Notes: generated by a model not told the origin, from the letters alone. Counted from the stretch's first letter, positions 36,059-46,296 are shown. The stretch: DNA of 64,000 nt from Hoeflea phototrophica DFL-43 (GCF_000154705.2 NZ_CM002917.1:4369408-4433407); one strand, 5' to 3'. Made by a program: numbers and translations.

Positions 36059-36520
36059 GTGGCGCTGAATGACGACATTGACCTGCTGTCGACTGTTTCG
36101 CTGTTTTCCGACATCGGCGAGGACAAGCTTCGGCTGATCGCTTTTGGCGCAGAACGGCGCAAGCTTCAGGCGGGCCAGATGCTGTTTCGCGAAAACACCG
36201 CAGCCGACTGCGCTTTCGTGGTGGCTGATGGCCGTATCGAACTCAGCCGCACCGCCCACAATGGACAGAGCGAAACGAGCGGTACCGTCGGGCGCGGGAC
36301 GCTGCTGGGCGAATTGGCCATGGTCACCGCTGTCGACCGGTCCATGACGGCGATCGCGGTTGATGCTGCCGAAGTGATTCGGATCAACCGGCCGCTGTTC
36401 CGACGCATGCTGGAGGAATATCCCGAAATCGCCGATGTTGTGCGTCAGCGCATATCCGCCGATCTGGCGGATCTCAACAAGGGCCTGAGCAAGGTCGCGG
36501 ATCGATTCGCGGGCGAGTGA
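36059..36520 (+). CDS. Cyclic-nucleotide-binding domain protein
   Basis: A 153-residue protein starting at GTG with AGGAG at good spacing. The cNMP domain (about 12-125) includes LFSDIGEDKLRLIAFGAERRKL, the phosphate-binding-cassette region GRGTLLGELAMVTAVDRSMTAIA, and a C-terminal helix. There is no DNA-binding or catalytic domain. It follows cenR by 42 bp, the same arrangement as the Brucella otpR-cpk pair, suggesting a joint signalling role. Confidence 0.87.
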   Translation: MALNDDIDLLSTVSLFSDIGEDKLRLIAFGAERRKLQAGQMLFRENTAADCAFVVADGRIELSRTAHNGQSETSGTVGRGTLLGELAMVTAVDRSMTAIAVDAAEVIRINRPLFRRMLEEYPEIADVVRQRISADLADLNKGLSKVADRFAGE

Positions 36521-36565
36521 TCGGCCCAGGATGCGGAAACCGCGGCGCCAAGATCCACTGCGGGA

Positions 36566-37378
36566 TCAGAAATCGAAATGAGCTGTAACCGGGACATGGT
36601 CCGAAGGACGTTCCCAGCCGCGCGCCTCACGCAACACCTCTATCTTCGACAACCCGTCCGCCAGATCCGCCGATGACCAGACATGGTCGAGCCGGCGGCC
36701 ACGATCTGCGGCGGCCCAATCCTTTGCCCGATAGCTCCACCAGGTGAAAACCTTCTCTTCGGGCGGAATATGCGTGCGGATCAGGTCCACCCAGGCCCCA
36801 CCCTGCTGCATGCCCGTCAGATTCTCGGTCTCCACCGGCGTGTGGCTGACCACCTTGAGAAGCTGCTTGTGCGACCAGACATCGGTTTCAAGCGGCGCAA
36901 TGTTGAGATCGCCGACCAGAATCGACGAGATGCCGTCCTTGAGTTCGGATTCCGCATGCAGGCCGCGCATTTCCTCGATGAAATCGAGCTTGTGGCCAAA
37001 TTTCGGATTGATGTCGCGGTTCGGCTCGTCACCACCAGCCGGCACATAGAAATTGTGCAGCCGGATCCGGCGTTCGCCCGGTGCTTCCACCACCGCCGAA
37101 ACATGCCGCGCATCGGCAATGCCGCAATAGGAAAGGCGTTGATCATCCGACAGCGGCAGCCGCGAGAGAATGGCGACGCCGTGATAGCCCTTCTGGCCGT
37201 GGATCGCCATGTGCTCATAGCCGATCTTGCGGAATGCAGCCGATGGAAAGGCATCATTGGGACACTTGGTTTCCTGCAGGCAGAGCACGTCGGGTTGCAC
37301 TGTCTCAAGCAAGTGCTGCACCAGCGGCAACCGCAGCCGTACGGAATTGATGTTCCAGGTGGTAACGGAAAACGCCAA
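36566..37378 (-). CDS. xthA: Exodeoxyribonuclease III
   Basis: A 270-residue AP endonuclease/3' exonuclease. Typical blocks are TWNINSVRLRLPLVQ at the start, LQETKC (metal-binding Glu), GDLNIAP, WVDLIR and the final SDHVPVTA. It repairs abasic sites and removes 3' blocks. It is convergent with the cNMP gene and followed upstream by lolA on the same strand. Confidence 0.94.
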   Translation of the reverse strand: MAFSVTTWNINSVRLRLPLVQHLLETVQPDVLCLQETKCPNDAFPSAAFRKIGYEHMAIHGQKGYHGVAILSRLPLSDDQRLSYCGIADARHVSAVVEAPGERRIRLHNFYVPAGGDEPNRDINPKFGHKLDFIEEMRGLHAESELKDGISSILVGDLNIAPLETDVWSHKQLLKVVSHTPVETENLTGMQQGGAWVDLIRTHIPPEEKVFTWWSYRAKDWAAADRGRRLDHVWSSADLADGLSKIEVLREARGWERPSDHVPVTAHFDF

Positions 37379-37521
37379 GTCAGATCGCCTTTTTGGAGGA
37401 AGCTCTGCTTCTATCTGGCCGATATGCGTTGGCGGGGCAACCCGTTGCCGGAAGCTTACGACCAGGCCGAGACGTCATCCACAAGCATCATGATCTTGCT
37501 TCGCAAGAGTGACTTAGGGGT

Positions 37522-38211
37522 TCAGCCGCCGCCGCGCTGGCGCTTGTGCACCTGATCATAGGGCACCTTGAAGACATTGCTGGCGAATGTGACCCCGGTC
37601 CGGACGTTGAAGATCATCACCGAGGTGTCCTTGCCCTGGGCGTCACGGATCGTCCACTGCCGCAACTCGAAGCTCTTCGGATCGAACATCAGGCTGATGG
37701 TCGAATCCCCGAAGATGGTCTTGTTGCCCAGCACGATGGTGATCAGATCCGGATCTTCCGTAACCGAGCGCACCATATCGGCCGACAGATCGATCCGGTC
37801 GGCCAGAAGCAGCTTGAGCGGAGTCTTGTTGAGCGGGTAGAGATCCCAGGTTCTCAGCTTCCTGTTGCCGATCACCACGGCCTTGCCGTCGGCGATCACC
37901 CGAACCGAGGACGGCGCTTCATAGTTGAAGCGCAGCTTGCCGGGCCGGTCGATGAAGAACTTGCCACCGGTCTGTTCGCCATTGGGGCCGAACTGGATGA
38001 ACTCGCCTGTCATGGTCTTGACCGACGCGAAGTGGTCGGCGACGCGCTGTGCAGCGTCAGCCCCGCGGGCTCCGCCGGGGAAGGCCAGGAGTCCGGCAGC
38101 GCCCGCCATCAGCGACAGACCAAGACCAAGACCTGCTCCAAGTGCCTTGCGCCGGGACATCTCCGGGGTGGCCGAAAGCCGGTCAACGTCGGCGCGGATC
38201 TGTTTTGCCAT
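37522..38211 (-). CDS. lolA: Outer-membrane lipoprotein carrier protein LolA
   Basis: A 229-residue protein with an N-terminal signal that contains SRRKALGAGLGLGLSLMAGAA (about 23-43), a twin-arginine-like pattern, cleaved near GARGAD. The mature protein has the LolA fold pattern: MTGEFIQFGPNGEQTGGKFFIDRPGKLRF, WDLYPLNKTPL and the late VFKVPYD. It ferries lipoproteins across the periplasm. The ATG at 38211 has GGAG at 6 bases; an ATG at 38223 is the alternative. Confidence 0.9.
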   Translation of the reverse strand: MAKQIRADVDRLSATPEMSRRKALGAGLGLGLSLMAGAAGLLAFPGGARGADAAQRVADHFASVKTMTGEFIQFGPNGEQTGGKFFIDRPGKLRFNYEAPSSVRVIADGKAVVIGNRKLRTWDLYPLNKTPLKLLLADRIDLSADMVRSVTEDPDLITIVLGNKTIFGDSTISLMFDPKSFELRQWTIRDAQGKDTSVMIFNVRTGVTFASNVFKVPYDQVHKRQRGGG

Positions 38212-38319
38212 ATCGATCTCCATCAACCTTTTCCATTCTCGCCCTGGCGTCTTAATCTGCCGAGGCTCGGCTTCGCCCAAGACTGCGGCGCCAGTGTGAC
38301 GCGTGTAAATCTGAGCGTA

Positions 38320-40947
38320 TCATCGCGGCTCGATATCATCCTCGGTGGGCACAAGGATCTCACGTTTGCCCGCGTGATTCGCCGCACTGATCACGCCTTC
38401 ATTTTCCATTCGCTCGATCAGCGAGGCCGCGCGATTGTAGCCAATTCCCAGACGCCGCTGGATATAGGAGGTCGAGGCCTTGCCGTCGCGCAGCACCACC
38501 GCAACCGCCTGATCATAGGGATCATCGGACTCCGCCAGATTGGATGTCCCGGCCGGGCCTCCGCCGCCGCCATCGTCCTCATCATCATCCTCGGTGATGG
38601 CATCGAGATATTCCGGCACGCCCTGTGTCTTGAGATAGGAGACAATGTCTTCCACCTCCTTGTCGGACACGAATGGTCCGTGCACGCGCTGAATCCGGCC
38701 GCCACCGGCCATGTAAAGCATGTCACCCATGCCCAGAAGCTGTTCGGCGCCCTGCTCACCCAGGATCGTGCGGCTGTCGATCTTGGAGGTGACCTGGAAG
38801 GAGATGCGGGTCGGGAAGTTTGCCTTGATCGTACCGGTGATGACATCGACCGATGGGCGCTGGGTCGCCATGATCACGTGGATGCCTGCAGCACGCGCCA
38901 TCTGCGCCAGCCGCTGTACCGCGCCCTCGATGTCCTTGCCCGCGACCATCATCAGGTCGGCCATCTCGTCGATCAGCACGATGATGTAAGGCAGCGGGGT
39001 AAGATCGAATTCCTCGGTCTCGTAAACGGCTTCGCCGGTTTCGCGGTCAAAACCGGTCTGCACGGTGCGGGTGATCGGTTCGCCTGATTTCGCAGCCTGT
39101 TCCACCCGAGCATTGAAACCGTCGATGTTGCGCACACCGATCTTCGACATCTTCTTGTAGCGCTCTTCCATCTCGCGGACAGTCCACTTGAGCGCCACAA
39201 CCGCCTTTTTCGGATCTGTCACCACCGGGGTCAGCAGATGCGGAATCCCATCATAGACCGACAGTTCAAGCATTTTCGGGTCGATCATGATCAAGCGGCA
39301 CTTGGACGGATCCATCCGGTAGAGAATCGACAGGATCATCGTGTTGATCGCCACCGATTTACCCGATCCGGTGGTACCAGCCACAAGCACATGCGGCATC
39401 TTGGCCAGATCGGCGATCACCGGTTCACCACCAATGGTCTTTCCGAGCGCCAGCCCGAGCTTGGCCTTGGAATTGTCGAAGTCGCGGCTGCCGATCAACT
39501 CGCGCAAATACACCGTCTCGCGCTTTTCATTGGGCAGTTCGATGCCGATGGCGTTGCGGCCGGGCACCACGGCGACACGCGCGGCAATCGCGCTCATCGA
39601 ACGCGCAATGTCGTCGGCAAGGCCGATCACGCGTGAAGATTTGATCCCAGGTGCAGGTTCCAGCTCATAAAGGGTTACCACCGGTCCCGGACGGACATGA
39701 ATGATCTCACCCTTGACCCCGAAATCCTCAAGCACGCCTTCGAGCATCCGGGCATTCTGCTCGAGCGCCTCCGGTGACAGCGTCGCATCCTTGACCACAT
39801 TCTTAGCTTCGTTGAGCAGATGCACCGAGGGCAGGCTGAAGCCATGATCTTCGAGCATCGAAGTCTGGGCATCGCGATGCACCCGCTCGCCCGGCTTCGG
39901 GCGCGCTGCAGGCGCGGACACGCGCGGCGAGGACTGTTGCGGACGGGCGGGCTGGGCCGGAGCCGCATGCTCGCGCCAGTCCGCCGCCGGATCATCATCC
40001 AGATCGCCCGAGAGCAAACCCTCCGGCAAGGGACCATCATCAACGTCAAAAGGTGGAGCATCATCAAGCATGCGCGAACGCACAGCACGGGAATTATCCG
40101 AAAATCCGGGTTCAACGCGCCCGCCGGCCATGCGCGGATCTGAATAGAGGTCCGGCGCGTCATAATCATCATTGAGGTCAAACGGTTGATCAGGCATTGC
40201 CCGGCGGTTTCGCAACCCAGCAAAACCCACAAGGCGGCGCATGCGGCCACGCAGCGTATACCAGCCGTGGGCAAGCGCGCCGACAAGGAGTTCACCCCGC
40301 GACATGGGCTCCTCGTCGTGATCGCAATCATCGGGCAATTCGCCCGCACCGGTCTCAACGTCTGGGGAACGGCCGATCAGGGCGGCGCCAAATCCGAGCA
40401 GCCACAGGGCAGGCGGGACCAGCAGAAGTCCAAGAATGACCGCAATAATGCCGCTGGGAAAGCCACCAATGAAGGTCGCCGGGATTTTCAGCGCCATATC
40501 GCCAAGCACCCCGCCCAGGCCATTGGGCAGCGGCCAGCCCTGCGAATGCGGCATCAGGCCGAAAAAGGCAGCCGTCAGCCAGGCGCCGGCAAACCAGGCC
40601 GGTGCCCGCTTTGAGAGCCGGTCAATCGGACGGTTGCGCATCAGCTGCAGGGCCCAGGCCAGCGCCGGCAGCAAACCGATCACCCCGGCCAGACCAAAAA
40701 ACTGCATCACCAGATCGGCAAATGCCGCACCGCTGAAACCAAGCGCATTGACCGGTGTCGCGCCATTGGCATTGGAAAAGCTCGGGTCGGACACATTCCA
40801 GGTCGCAAGAGCCGCCACCGCAAGCGCAAGGCTTGCGATGATTGCCATCCCCATGGCAAAACGGAGCTGCCGTTGAAACAGGCCCGCAAGCATTGATGAG
40901 CTGCGGGCGGAAGTGCCTGACGAAAGGGTGGATGAGCCTGTCTGCAT
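38320..40947 (-). CDS. ftsK: DNA translocase FtsK
   Basis: An 875-residue protein. The N-terminal half has four membrane helices (about 32-52, 78-98, 115-135, 155-185), then an acidic linker (about 220-340). The motor domain has Walker [13 protein letters not shown] (about 525) and DEMADLM as Walker B. The C-terminal gamma winged helix (about 805-870) recognises KOPS. FtsK pumps chromosome termini at the septum. The ATG at 40947 is chosen because longer starts would run through the CtrA-type box at 41019-41035. Confidence 0.93.
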   Translation of the reverse strand: MQTGSSTLSSGTSARSSSMLAGLFQRQLRFAMGMAIIASLALAVAALATWNVSDPSFSNANGATPVNALGFSGAAFADLVMQFFGLAGVIGLLPALAWALQLMRNRPIDRLSKRAPAWFAGAWLTAAFFGLMPHSQGWPLPNGLGGVLGDMALKIPATFIGGFPSGIIAVILGLLLVPPALWLLGFGAALIGRSPDVETGAGELPDDCDHDEEPMSRGELLVGALAHGWYTLRGRMRRLVGFAGLRNRRAMPDQPFDLNDDYDAPDLYSDPRMAGGRVEPGFSDNSRAVRSRMLDDAPPFDVDDGPLPEGLLSGDLDDDPAADWREHAAPAQPARPQQSSPRVSAPAARPKPGERVHRDAQTSMLEDHGFSLPSVHLLNEAKNVVKDATLSPEALEQNARMLEGVLEDFGVKGEIIHVRPGPVVTLYELEPAPGIKSSRVIGLADDIARSMSAIAARVAVVPGRNAIGIELPNEKRETVYLRELIGSRDFDNSKAKLGLALGKTIGGEPVIADLAKMPHVLVAGTTGSGKSVAINTMILSILYRMDPSKCRLIMIDPKMLELSVYDGIPHLLTPVVTDPKKAVVALKWTVREMEERYKKMSKIGVRNIDGFNARVEQAAKSGEPITRTVQTGFDRETGEAVYETEEFDLTPLPYIIVLIDEMADLMMVAGKDIEGAVQRLAQMARAAGIHVIMATQRPSVDVITGTIKANFPTRISFQVTSKIDSRTILGEQGAEQLLGMGDMLYMAGGGRIQRVHGPFVSDKEVEDIVSYLKTQGVPEYLDAITEDDDEDDGGGGGPAGTSNLAESDDPYDQAVAVVLRDGKASTSYIQRRLGIGYNRAASLIERMENEGVISAANHAGKREILVPTEDDIEPR

Positions 40948-41018
40948 GGTCACAACATGTCCGAATCGGGTTCCGGCCCTTGCAGGCCTATCGAGACGCG
41001 ACCCTAACCGGCGCGAGG

Positions 41019-41037
41019 TTAATACCGCATTAACCAT
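41019..41037. promoter_or_regulatory. CtrA-type box upstream of ftsK
   Basis: TTAA-TACCGCA-TTAACCAT matches the CtrA consensus TTAA-N7-TTAA and also the extended TTAACCAT version described for Sinorhizobium meliloti. It lies 72-90 bp upstream of the ftsK start. Confidence 0.6.
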
Positions 41038-41221
41038 GGAATTTTCGATTTTTACCGGAATGCTCTGGGTGGATCGGGGCACAGGCCGCCATTCGCCTCA
41101 ACTCTCGAAGGCTTCAGGCCCTACTCCAGCCACATCATGAGCTGACCTGCGCCCGCGGCGGTTTGCAAAAAGTGGGCCGCCGCGGCAAAAATGACATGCC
41201 GGCAGAAAGGCCTGCAGGCAA

Positions 41222-41251
41222 TAAAAAAGGGGGCCCGGAAAACCGGGCCCC
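41222..41251 (-). terminator. Intrinsic terminator after amtB
   Basis: On the minus strand a perfect 9-bp stem GGGGCCCGG / CCGGGCCCC with a TTTT loop is followed by CTTTTTT minus one C. It lies 50 bp after the amtB stop. Confidence 0.93.
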
Positions 41252-41301
41252 GAAGGCAGGGATGAAAATCATCCCGACGGGATTGTTGTCCAGGGCGCGA
41301 A

Positions 41302-42630
41302 TTACGCCTTGGTGAATTCCGGATAGGCTTCGACACCGACTTCGGTCATGTCGAGACCCACCATTTCTTCTTCTTCGGTCGGACGGATGCCGACGGTCAC
41401 CTTGAGGATGTACCAGACGATACCGGCCAGCACGAAGGTGAAGACACCGTAAGCAACAACACCGAGGAGCTGTGTGCCAAAGGACGCACCATCATTGGTA
41501 AGCGGAACAGCCATTGTGCCCCAGATACCGGCCAGAAGGTGAACCGGGATGGCGCCAACGACATCGTCGATCTTGAACTTGTCGAGCATCGGCACGGCAA
41601 AGACCACGATCACGCCACCGACGGCACCGATCAGGATGGCCGAGAGCGGAGAAGGCATCAGCGGCTCAGCAGTGATCGAGACCAGACCGGCCAGGGCACC
41701 GTTGAGTGCCATGGTGACATCAACCTTCTTGTACATGACCTGGGTCAGGATGATCGCTGCAACCACACCACCGGTCGCTGCCAGGTTGGTGTTGGCGAAG
41801 ATACGGCTGATGTCGGACACATCGGCGTTGCTGCCCATGGCGAGCTGCGATGCGCCGTTAAAGCCGAACCAACCGAGCCACAGGATGAACGTGCCGAGCG
41901 TGGCAAGAGCCATCGATGAACCCGGGATCGGGTTGACCTTGCCGTCCGGACCATACTTGCCCTTGCGAGCGCCCAGAATGATCGCACCAGCGAGAGCAGC
42001 CCAACCGCCGACCGAGTGAACGATGGTCGAACCGGCAAAGTCGGAGAAGCCTGCTTCGCTGAGCCAGCCGCCGCCCCACTGCCAGGAACCCGAGATCGGA
42101 TAAAGAATACCGGTCAGGATGGCGGTGAAGATGAGGAATGGCCACAGCTTGATGCGCTCTGCCAGCGTGCCCGAAACGATCGAGGCAGTTGCGGCACAGA
42201 ACACCATCTGGAAGAACCAGTCGGAAGCAACCGAGTAGTCGCCTTCGTTGGCGGCACCGGCTTCAGGCCAGCTGTAAGGCACGGGTGTGCCGAAATAGCC
42301 GTTCACGTCTGTGTACATCAGCGAATAGCCGATAACCCAGAACATGATGCCTGCGATCGAGTAAAGCGCGACGTTTTTCAGGCACTGCATAGACACGTTC
42401 TTGGAACGTACCATGCCGACTTCCAGCATGGCAAAGCCGGCAGCCATGAACATGACAAGGAAGCCGCCGATAAGGAACAGCAGCGTGTTGAAGATGAAAG
42501 CGGTTTCCGCAGCGGTCGCATATTCAACTGCAGCATCCTGCGCAAAGGCAGGAACTGCGAATGCGGCCAGTGCGCCCGCGGCTGTGAGGCCGGTAAGCAA
42601 ACTGGACTTGAGTGACATCGATACTGTCAT
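41302..42630 (-). CDS. amtB: Ammonium transporter
   Basis: A 442-residue Amt protein with a signal peptide (about 1-33, ending AVPAFAQD) and eleven membrane helices. The pore twin histidines are visible in TIVHSVGGWAALAG and PVHLLAGIWGT, and the first conserved block FIFNTLLFLIGGFLVMFMAAGF is in place. The C-terminal tail, which contacts GlnK, is present. RBS AGGAG sits nine bases before the ATG. It follows glnK by 19 bp and shares its promoter. Confidence 0.96.
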   Translation of the reverse strand: MTVSMSLKSSLLTGLTAAGALAAFAVPAFAQDAAVEYATAAETAFIFNTLLFLIGGFLVMFMAAGFAMLEVGMVRSKNVSMQCLKNVALYSIAGIMFWVIGYSLMYTDVNGYFGTPVPYSWPEAGAANEGDYSVASDWFFQMVFCAATASIVSGTLAERIKLWPFLIFTAILTGILYPISGSWQWGGGWLSEAGFSDFAGSTIVHSVGGWAALAGAIILGARKGKYGPDGKVNPIPGSSMALATLGTFILWLGWFGFNGASQLAMGSNADVSDISRIFANTNLAATGGVVAAIILTQVMYKKVDVTMALNGALAGLVSITAEPLMPSPLSAILIGAVGGVIVVFAVPMLDKFKIDDVVGAIPVHLLAGIWGTMAVPLTNDGASFGTQLLGVVAYGVFTFVLAGIVWYILKVTVGIRPTEEEEMVGLDMTEVGVEAYPEFTKA

Positions 42631-42649
42631 TTGGGTAACTCCTTGAGCC

Positions 42650-43093
<444 letters not shown>

Positions 43094-43217
43094 GATTCGA
43101 AAAAACCGCACAAAGTATTGTATTTAAAAGGAAAAATAGATTGCGCTGAAAAATTGCGCAGAATTGCAGCAGCGCTGAGGTCTAGAAATTAGCCAATTGT
43201 AAAGATTTGCACATTAT

Positions 43218-44096
43218 TTAGGCATTTGCCCGATCTCGAATCAATCCTTCCTGCGCGACCGAGGCAATAAGCCGTCCGTCGCGTTGATAAAGACTGCCGC
43301 GGGTGAACCCGCGGGCGCCGTTGGTGTTGGGCGAATCCATGCTGTAGAGCAGCCAGTCATCGAGCCTGGAAGGCCGATGGAACCACATCGCGTGATCGAG
43401 GCTCGCCACCTGAAGATCCCGGTCAAAGACCGAACGGCCATGGGCGAAAAGGGCCGTATCCAGCAGCGTCATATCAGACAGATAGGCCAGTATCGCCGCC
43501 TGAATGATCCGGTCATCCGGCACCGGGCCGGTGGTCCGCACCCAGACCTTCTGTTCCGCATCAAGCTTGCGGTCGGAGACATAATGGTCGAGCGCCAAAG
43601 GTCTCACCTCAATCGGCCGTTCACGCTCCCAATAGCTGCGGATGTGATCGGGAGCGCCAGTCAGGAACGCGGCGCGCATTTCCTCCTTGCCGGGCAATTT
43701 CTCCGGCGGCGTGACCTCGGGCATCGATGCCTGATACTCAAGACCCTCTTCTTCCTTCTGAAACGATGCCGAGAGGGAGAAGATCGCCTTGCCGTGCTGG
43801 ATCGCCACAACGCGCCGTGTGGCAAAACTCAGACCATCGCGTATCCGGTCAACCGTGTAGATGATCGGTGCGGCGGGATCGCCCGGCCGCATGAAATAGG
43901 CGTGCAGCGAATGCACCGGCCGGTCCGCGCTCACCGTGCGCTGCGCCGCCACCAAAGCCTGACCGATCACCTGGCCGCCAAACACCCGCTGCCACCCCAC
44001 CTGCGGACTGGTTCCGCGAAAAAGATCCTGCTCAAGGACCTCGAGATCAAGGCTGCTGACCAGCTGTTGCATGGCGGAGGGGGCGGTGCGCGACAT
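43218..44096 (-). CDS. tesB: Acyl-CoA thioesterase II
   Basis: A 292-residue double hot-dog protein. The N-terminal part has FRGTSPQVGWQRVFGGQVIGQALVAA and the C-terminal part has SLDHAMWFHRP with the catalytic Asp and Gln region, and GARGFTRGSLYQRDGRLIASVAQEG. It hydrolyses medium and long acyl-CoAs. The ATG at 44096 fits homologues; an upstream in-frame start adds 12 residues. Divergent from the UbiH-like gene. Confidence 0.94.
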   Translation of the reverse strand: MSRTAPSAMQQLVSSLDLEVLEQDLFRGTSPQVGWQRVFGGQVIGQALVAAQRTVSADRPVHSLHAYFMRPGDPAAPIIYTVDRIRDGLSFATRRVVAIQHGKAIFSLSASFQKEEEGLEYQASMPEVTPPEKLPGKEEMRAAFLTGAPDHIRSYWERERPIEVRPLALDHYVSDRKLDAEQKVWVRTTGPVPDDRIIQAAILAYLSDMTLLDTALFAHGRSVFDRDLQVASLDHAMWFHRPSRLDDWLLYSMDSPNTNGARGFTRGSLYQRDGRLIASVAQEGLIRDRANA

Positions 44097-44290
44097 TTTG
44101 GTTCTCTTGCGGGTGTGGCTCGAAGACGGCAAAGCGGTATATGGTGCGGTATAGGCGCTCTCAAAGCGGCTGCAAAGCCATCATTGGGGGCCTTGCGCAA
44201 TCATCTGACCGGCTACACGGCCTGCCGAGCGGCAAGGCCCGGCGGGCGCAGGTGCCGCGAGATCGCCAAGAAAACGCAAGGACGGGTGCA

Positions 44291-45517
44291 ATGACCAAGA
44301 CGACGATGGACATACTGGTATGTGGCGGGGGCTATGTCGGCCTGTCGGCTGCAGTGGCCCTGAAGCTGGCCGCACCATCACTCGACATTGCCGTCATCGA
44401 TGCAGCCCCTGAGGACGTCTGGCGCAAGGACCAGCGCGCCTCGGCGGTCGCCGCCGGCGCCAGGCGGCTATTGTCGCAATTGGGCGTCTGGGACGAAATC
44501 GCCGCCGAAGCCCAGCCGATCAATGACATGGTTGTCACAGATTCGCGCAGCTCGGACCCGATCCGGCCGGTGTTTCTGACATTTGGCGGCGCCATCGAGG
44601 CTGGCGAGCCCTTCGCCCACATGATGCCCAACGTCGCCATGGTCGGAGCGCTGCGACGCAAGGCCGAGGAAATCGGCGTGCCGATCCACCAGTCCACTGC
44701 AGCCTCCGGGCTGGAGGTCGATGAGCAGGAGGCCCGCATCGAGACTGCCGATGGCCGCACGCTCACCGCAAGGCTGGTCGTCGCCGCCGACGGTGTCAGA
44801 TCCCGCCTGCGCGACATGGCCGGGATCAAGACCCAGCATTGGGACTATGGCCAGTCCGGCATTGTCACCACCGTTGCCCATGAGCGTCCGCACAATGGCC
44901 GCGCCGAAGAGCATTTCATGCCGTCCGGCCCCTTTGCCATCCTGCCTTTGACCGGCAACCGCTCGTCACTGGTCTGGACCGAACGCACCGCCGACGCGGA
45001 GCGGCTGATCAACCAGGATGATTTCGTGTTCGAGGCTGAACTCGAGCGCCGTTTCGGTCACCATCTGGGCGAGCTCCGGATCGAGGGAGGCCGCCGCGCA
45101 TTTCCGCTGGGCCTGACACTGGCACGCGATTTCGTCAAACCACGCCTGGCGCTTGCCGGCGATGCGGCCCATGGCATCCATCCGATTGCCGGCCAGGGGC
45201 TCAATCTCGGTTTCCGCGATGTCGCGGCCCTGGCCGAAACCGTGGTCGAGGCCAACCGTCTCGGCCTGGACATCGGGTCGATGGCGGTTCTGGAGCGCTA
45301 CCAGACCTGGAGACGGTTCGACACGGTGCGCATGGGTGTGACCAGCGATCTTTTGACCCGCATGTTCTCCAATGACATCACGCCGCTTCGGATGGTTCGT
45401 GATTTCGGATTAAGCCTGGTTGACCGGATGCCTGCCATGAAACGCTATTTCATCGATCAGGCCGCAGGCATTCCCGATGCCTCGGGTCCGCGGCTGTTGC
45501 GCGGCGAAGCCATCTGA
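44291..45517 (+). CDS. UbiH/UbiF/COQ6-family FAD-dependent hydroxylase
   Basis: A 408-residue flavoprotein monooxygenase. The dinucleotide motif is VCGGGYVGLSAAVALKLA (about 10-27), the second FAD motif is LAGDAAHGIHPIAGQGLNLGFRD (about 292-314), and the NADH-linked DG motif appears in VAADGVRSRLRDM. It most likely adds a hydroxyl in ubiquinone synthesis; which ring position cannot be told from sequence. The ATG at 44291 fits homologues. Confidence 0.9.
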   Translation: MTKTTMDILVCGGGYVGLSAAVALKLAAPSLDIAVIDAAPEDVWRKDQRASAVAAGARRLLSQLGVWDEIAAEAQPINDMVVTDSRSSDPIRPVFLTFGGAIEAGEPFAHMMPNVAMVGALRRKAEEIGVPIHQSTAASGLEVDEQEARIETADGRTLTARLVVAADGVRSRLRDMAGIKTQHWDYGQSGIVTTVAHERPHNGRAEEHFMPSGPFAILPLTGNRSSLVWTERTADAERLINQDDFVFEAELERRFGHHLGELRIEGGRRAFPLGLTLARDFVKPRLALAGDAAHGIHPIAGQGLNLGFRDVAALAETVVEANRLGLDIGSMAVLERYQTWRRFDTVRMGVTSDLLTRMFSNDITPLRMVRDFGLSLVDRMPAMKRYFIDQAAGIPDASGPRLLRGEAI

Positions 45518-45584
45518 CACCCTCCTTGAGGCAGATCCTGGCTACGGGGCACGCCCGCTTTTGGGGCCAAGGGTCTGGACCCTA

Positions 45585-45688
45585 ATGCATGTCGCGCTCG
45601 ATTGTATTCAATTGAGTGATAACGTACATGCATTAAATCAATGTGTTAGAGCGACCTTTGTGCGTCCAATTGGACGCACGGCGCTCTA
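45585..45688. repeat. Rhizobial-type palindromic intergenic repeat
   Basis: A two-part palindromic element. The first part is bounded by ATGCATGT (45585-45592) and ACATGCAT (45626-45633). The second has outer arms TAGAGCG (45647-45653) and CGCTCTA (45682-45688) around a perfect 20-bp palindrome GTGCGTCC-AATT-GGACGCAC core (45660-45679). The layout and the ATGCATGTCGCGC start resemble the short interspersed repeats found many times in Rhizobiaceae genomes. The last arm supplies the stop codon of the tetR-like gene. Confidence 0.7.
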
Positions 45689-46258
45689 GGGCCCGATCTG
45701 CAGGCTCTGCTCGGCACGGCGCAGGCTTTCCACCAGAACGGTCATGTCGTCAAACGCATGCGCCAGTGCAATCCCGCCCTGCCATTCAACCACCATGGAG
45801 CGCGCCCGGGCGAGCGCAATCGATGGGCGCGGACCGGTTTTCTGCAATTCGCGCGCAATGAAACTCACAATCAGCTCGAAACTCTGGCCTGCCCGCGTTG
45901 AGGCTTCAGGCGCAGCGCGGCGGAAATCACGCACCGCCGCACTGATCGGGCATCCATTCTCGACCCGGCTCCGGTTTGACTGGCCGAGCCTGTTGAGCAA
46001 AAACCGGATGCGCTGACGCGGCTCCACCGCCGCCGCTTCGGCTTCCGTGATCAGCGATTGGGTTTCTTCCACGAAAACATCGGCGACAGCCAGCGCCAGA
46101 TCCGCCTTGGTGCGGTAGTAATAGAACATGTTGCCCTGCGGCACGCCCGCCTCGCCGGCAATCCCGGCGATACTGGTCGCGGCAAAGCCGTTTGCCCAGA
46201 ACATCCGGGCCGCTGCCGCGACAATCGCATCACGTCTCTGGTCGCCTTTTTTTGACAT
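45686..46258 (-). CDS. TetR/AcrR family transcriptional regulator
   Basis: A 190-residue regulator. The HTH (about 10-55) includes IVAAAARMFWANGFAATSIAGIAGEAGVPQGNMFYYYRTK in its conserved pattern. The C-terminal part (about 85-185) resembles the TetR_C domain with an ENGCPISAAVRDFR segment, typical of a group that controls quinone or electrophile responses. Its stop codon lies inside the palindromic repeat. CTGA-N5-TCAG just upstream (46272-46284) is a candidate operator. Confidence 0.88.
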   Translation of the reverse strand: MSKKGDQRRDAIVAAAARMFWANGFAATSIAGIAGEAGVPQGNMFYYYRTKADLALAVADVFVEETQSLITEAEAAAVEPRQRIRFLLNRLGQSNRSRVENGCPISAAVRDFRRAAPEASTRAGQSFELIVSFIARELQKTGPRPSIALARARSMVVEWQGGIALAHAFDDMTVLVESLRRAEQSLQIGP

Positions 46259-46270
46259 GGTTCCAGCCTA

Positions 46271-46296
46271 ACTGATTTGGTCAGATGACTTATAAT
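46271..46296 (-). promoter_or_regulatory. Candidate operator and -10 of the tetR-like gene
   Basis: CTGA-N5-TCAG (46272-46284) lies 13 bp upstream of the start codon. On the minus strand it is preceded by TTATAAG, a -10-like sequence, so a bound repressor would cover the transcription start. Confidence 0.35.

Larger units (their letters stand above)
40948..41301. other. Intergenic region between ftsK and amtB
   Basis: This 354-bp gap holds, from left to right, the ftsK leader, a CtrA-type box (41019-41035), a GC-rich imperfect hairpin (CCGCGGCGG at 41153-41161 with CCGCCGCGG at 41177-41185) and the amtB terminator (41222-41251). I see no convincing gene in it. Confidence 0.7.

Noticed and set aside
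37546..39087. 513-codon open frame on the plus strand across lolA and ftsK
   Set aside because: It spans two real genes on the other strand, including their gap, and has low-complexity content without a family match.
41153..41185. GC-rich hairpin between ftsK and amtB
   Set aside because: A 9-bp stem with a 15-base loop and no T-run; the clear terminator for amtB is at 41222-41251.
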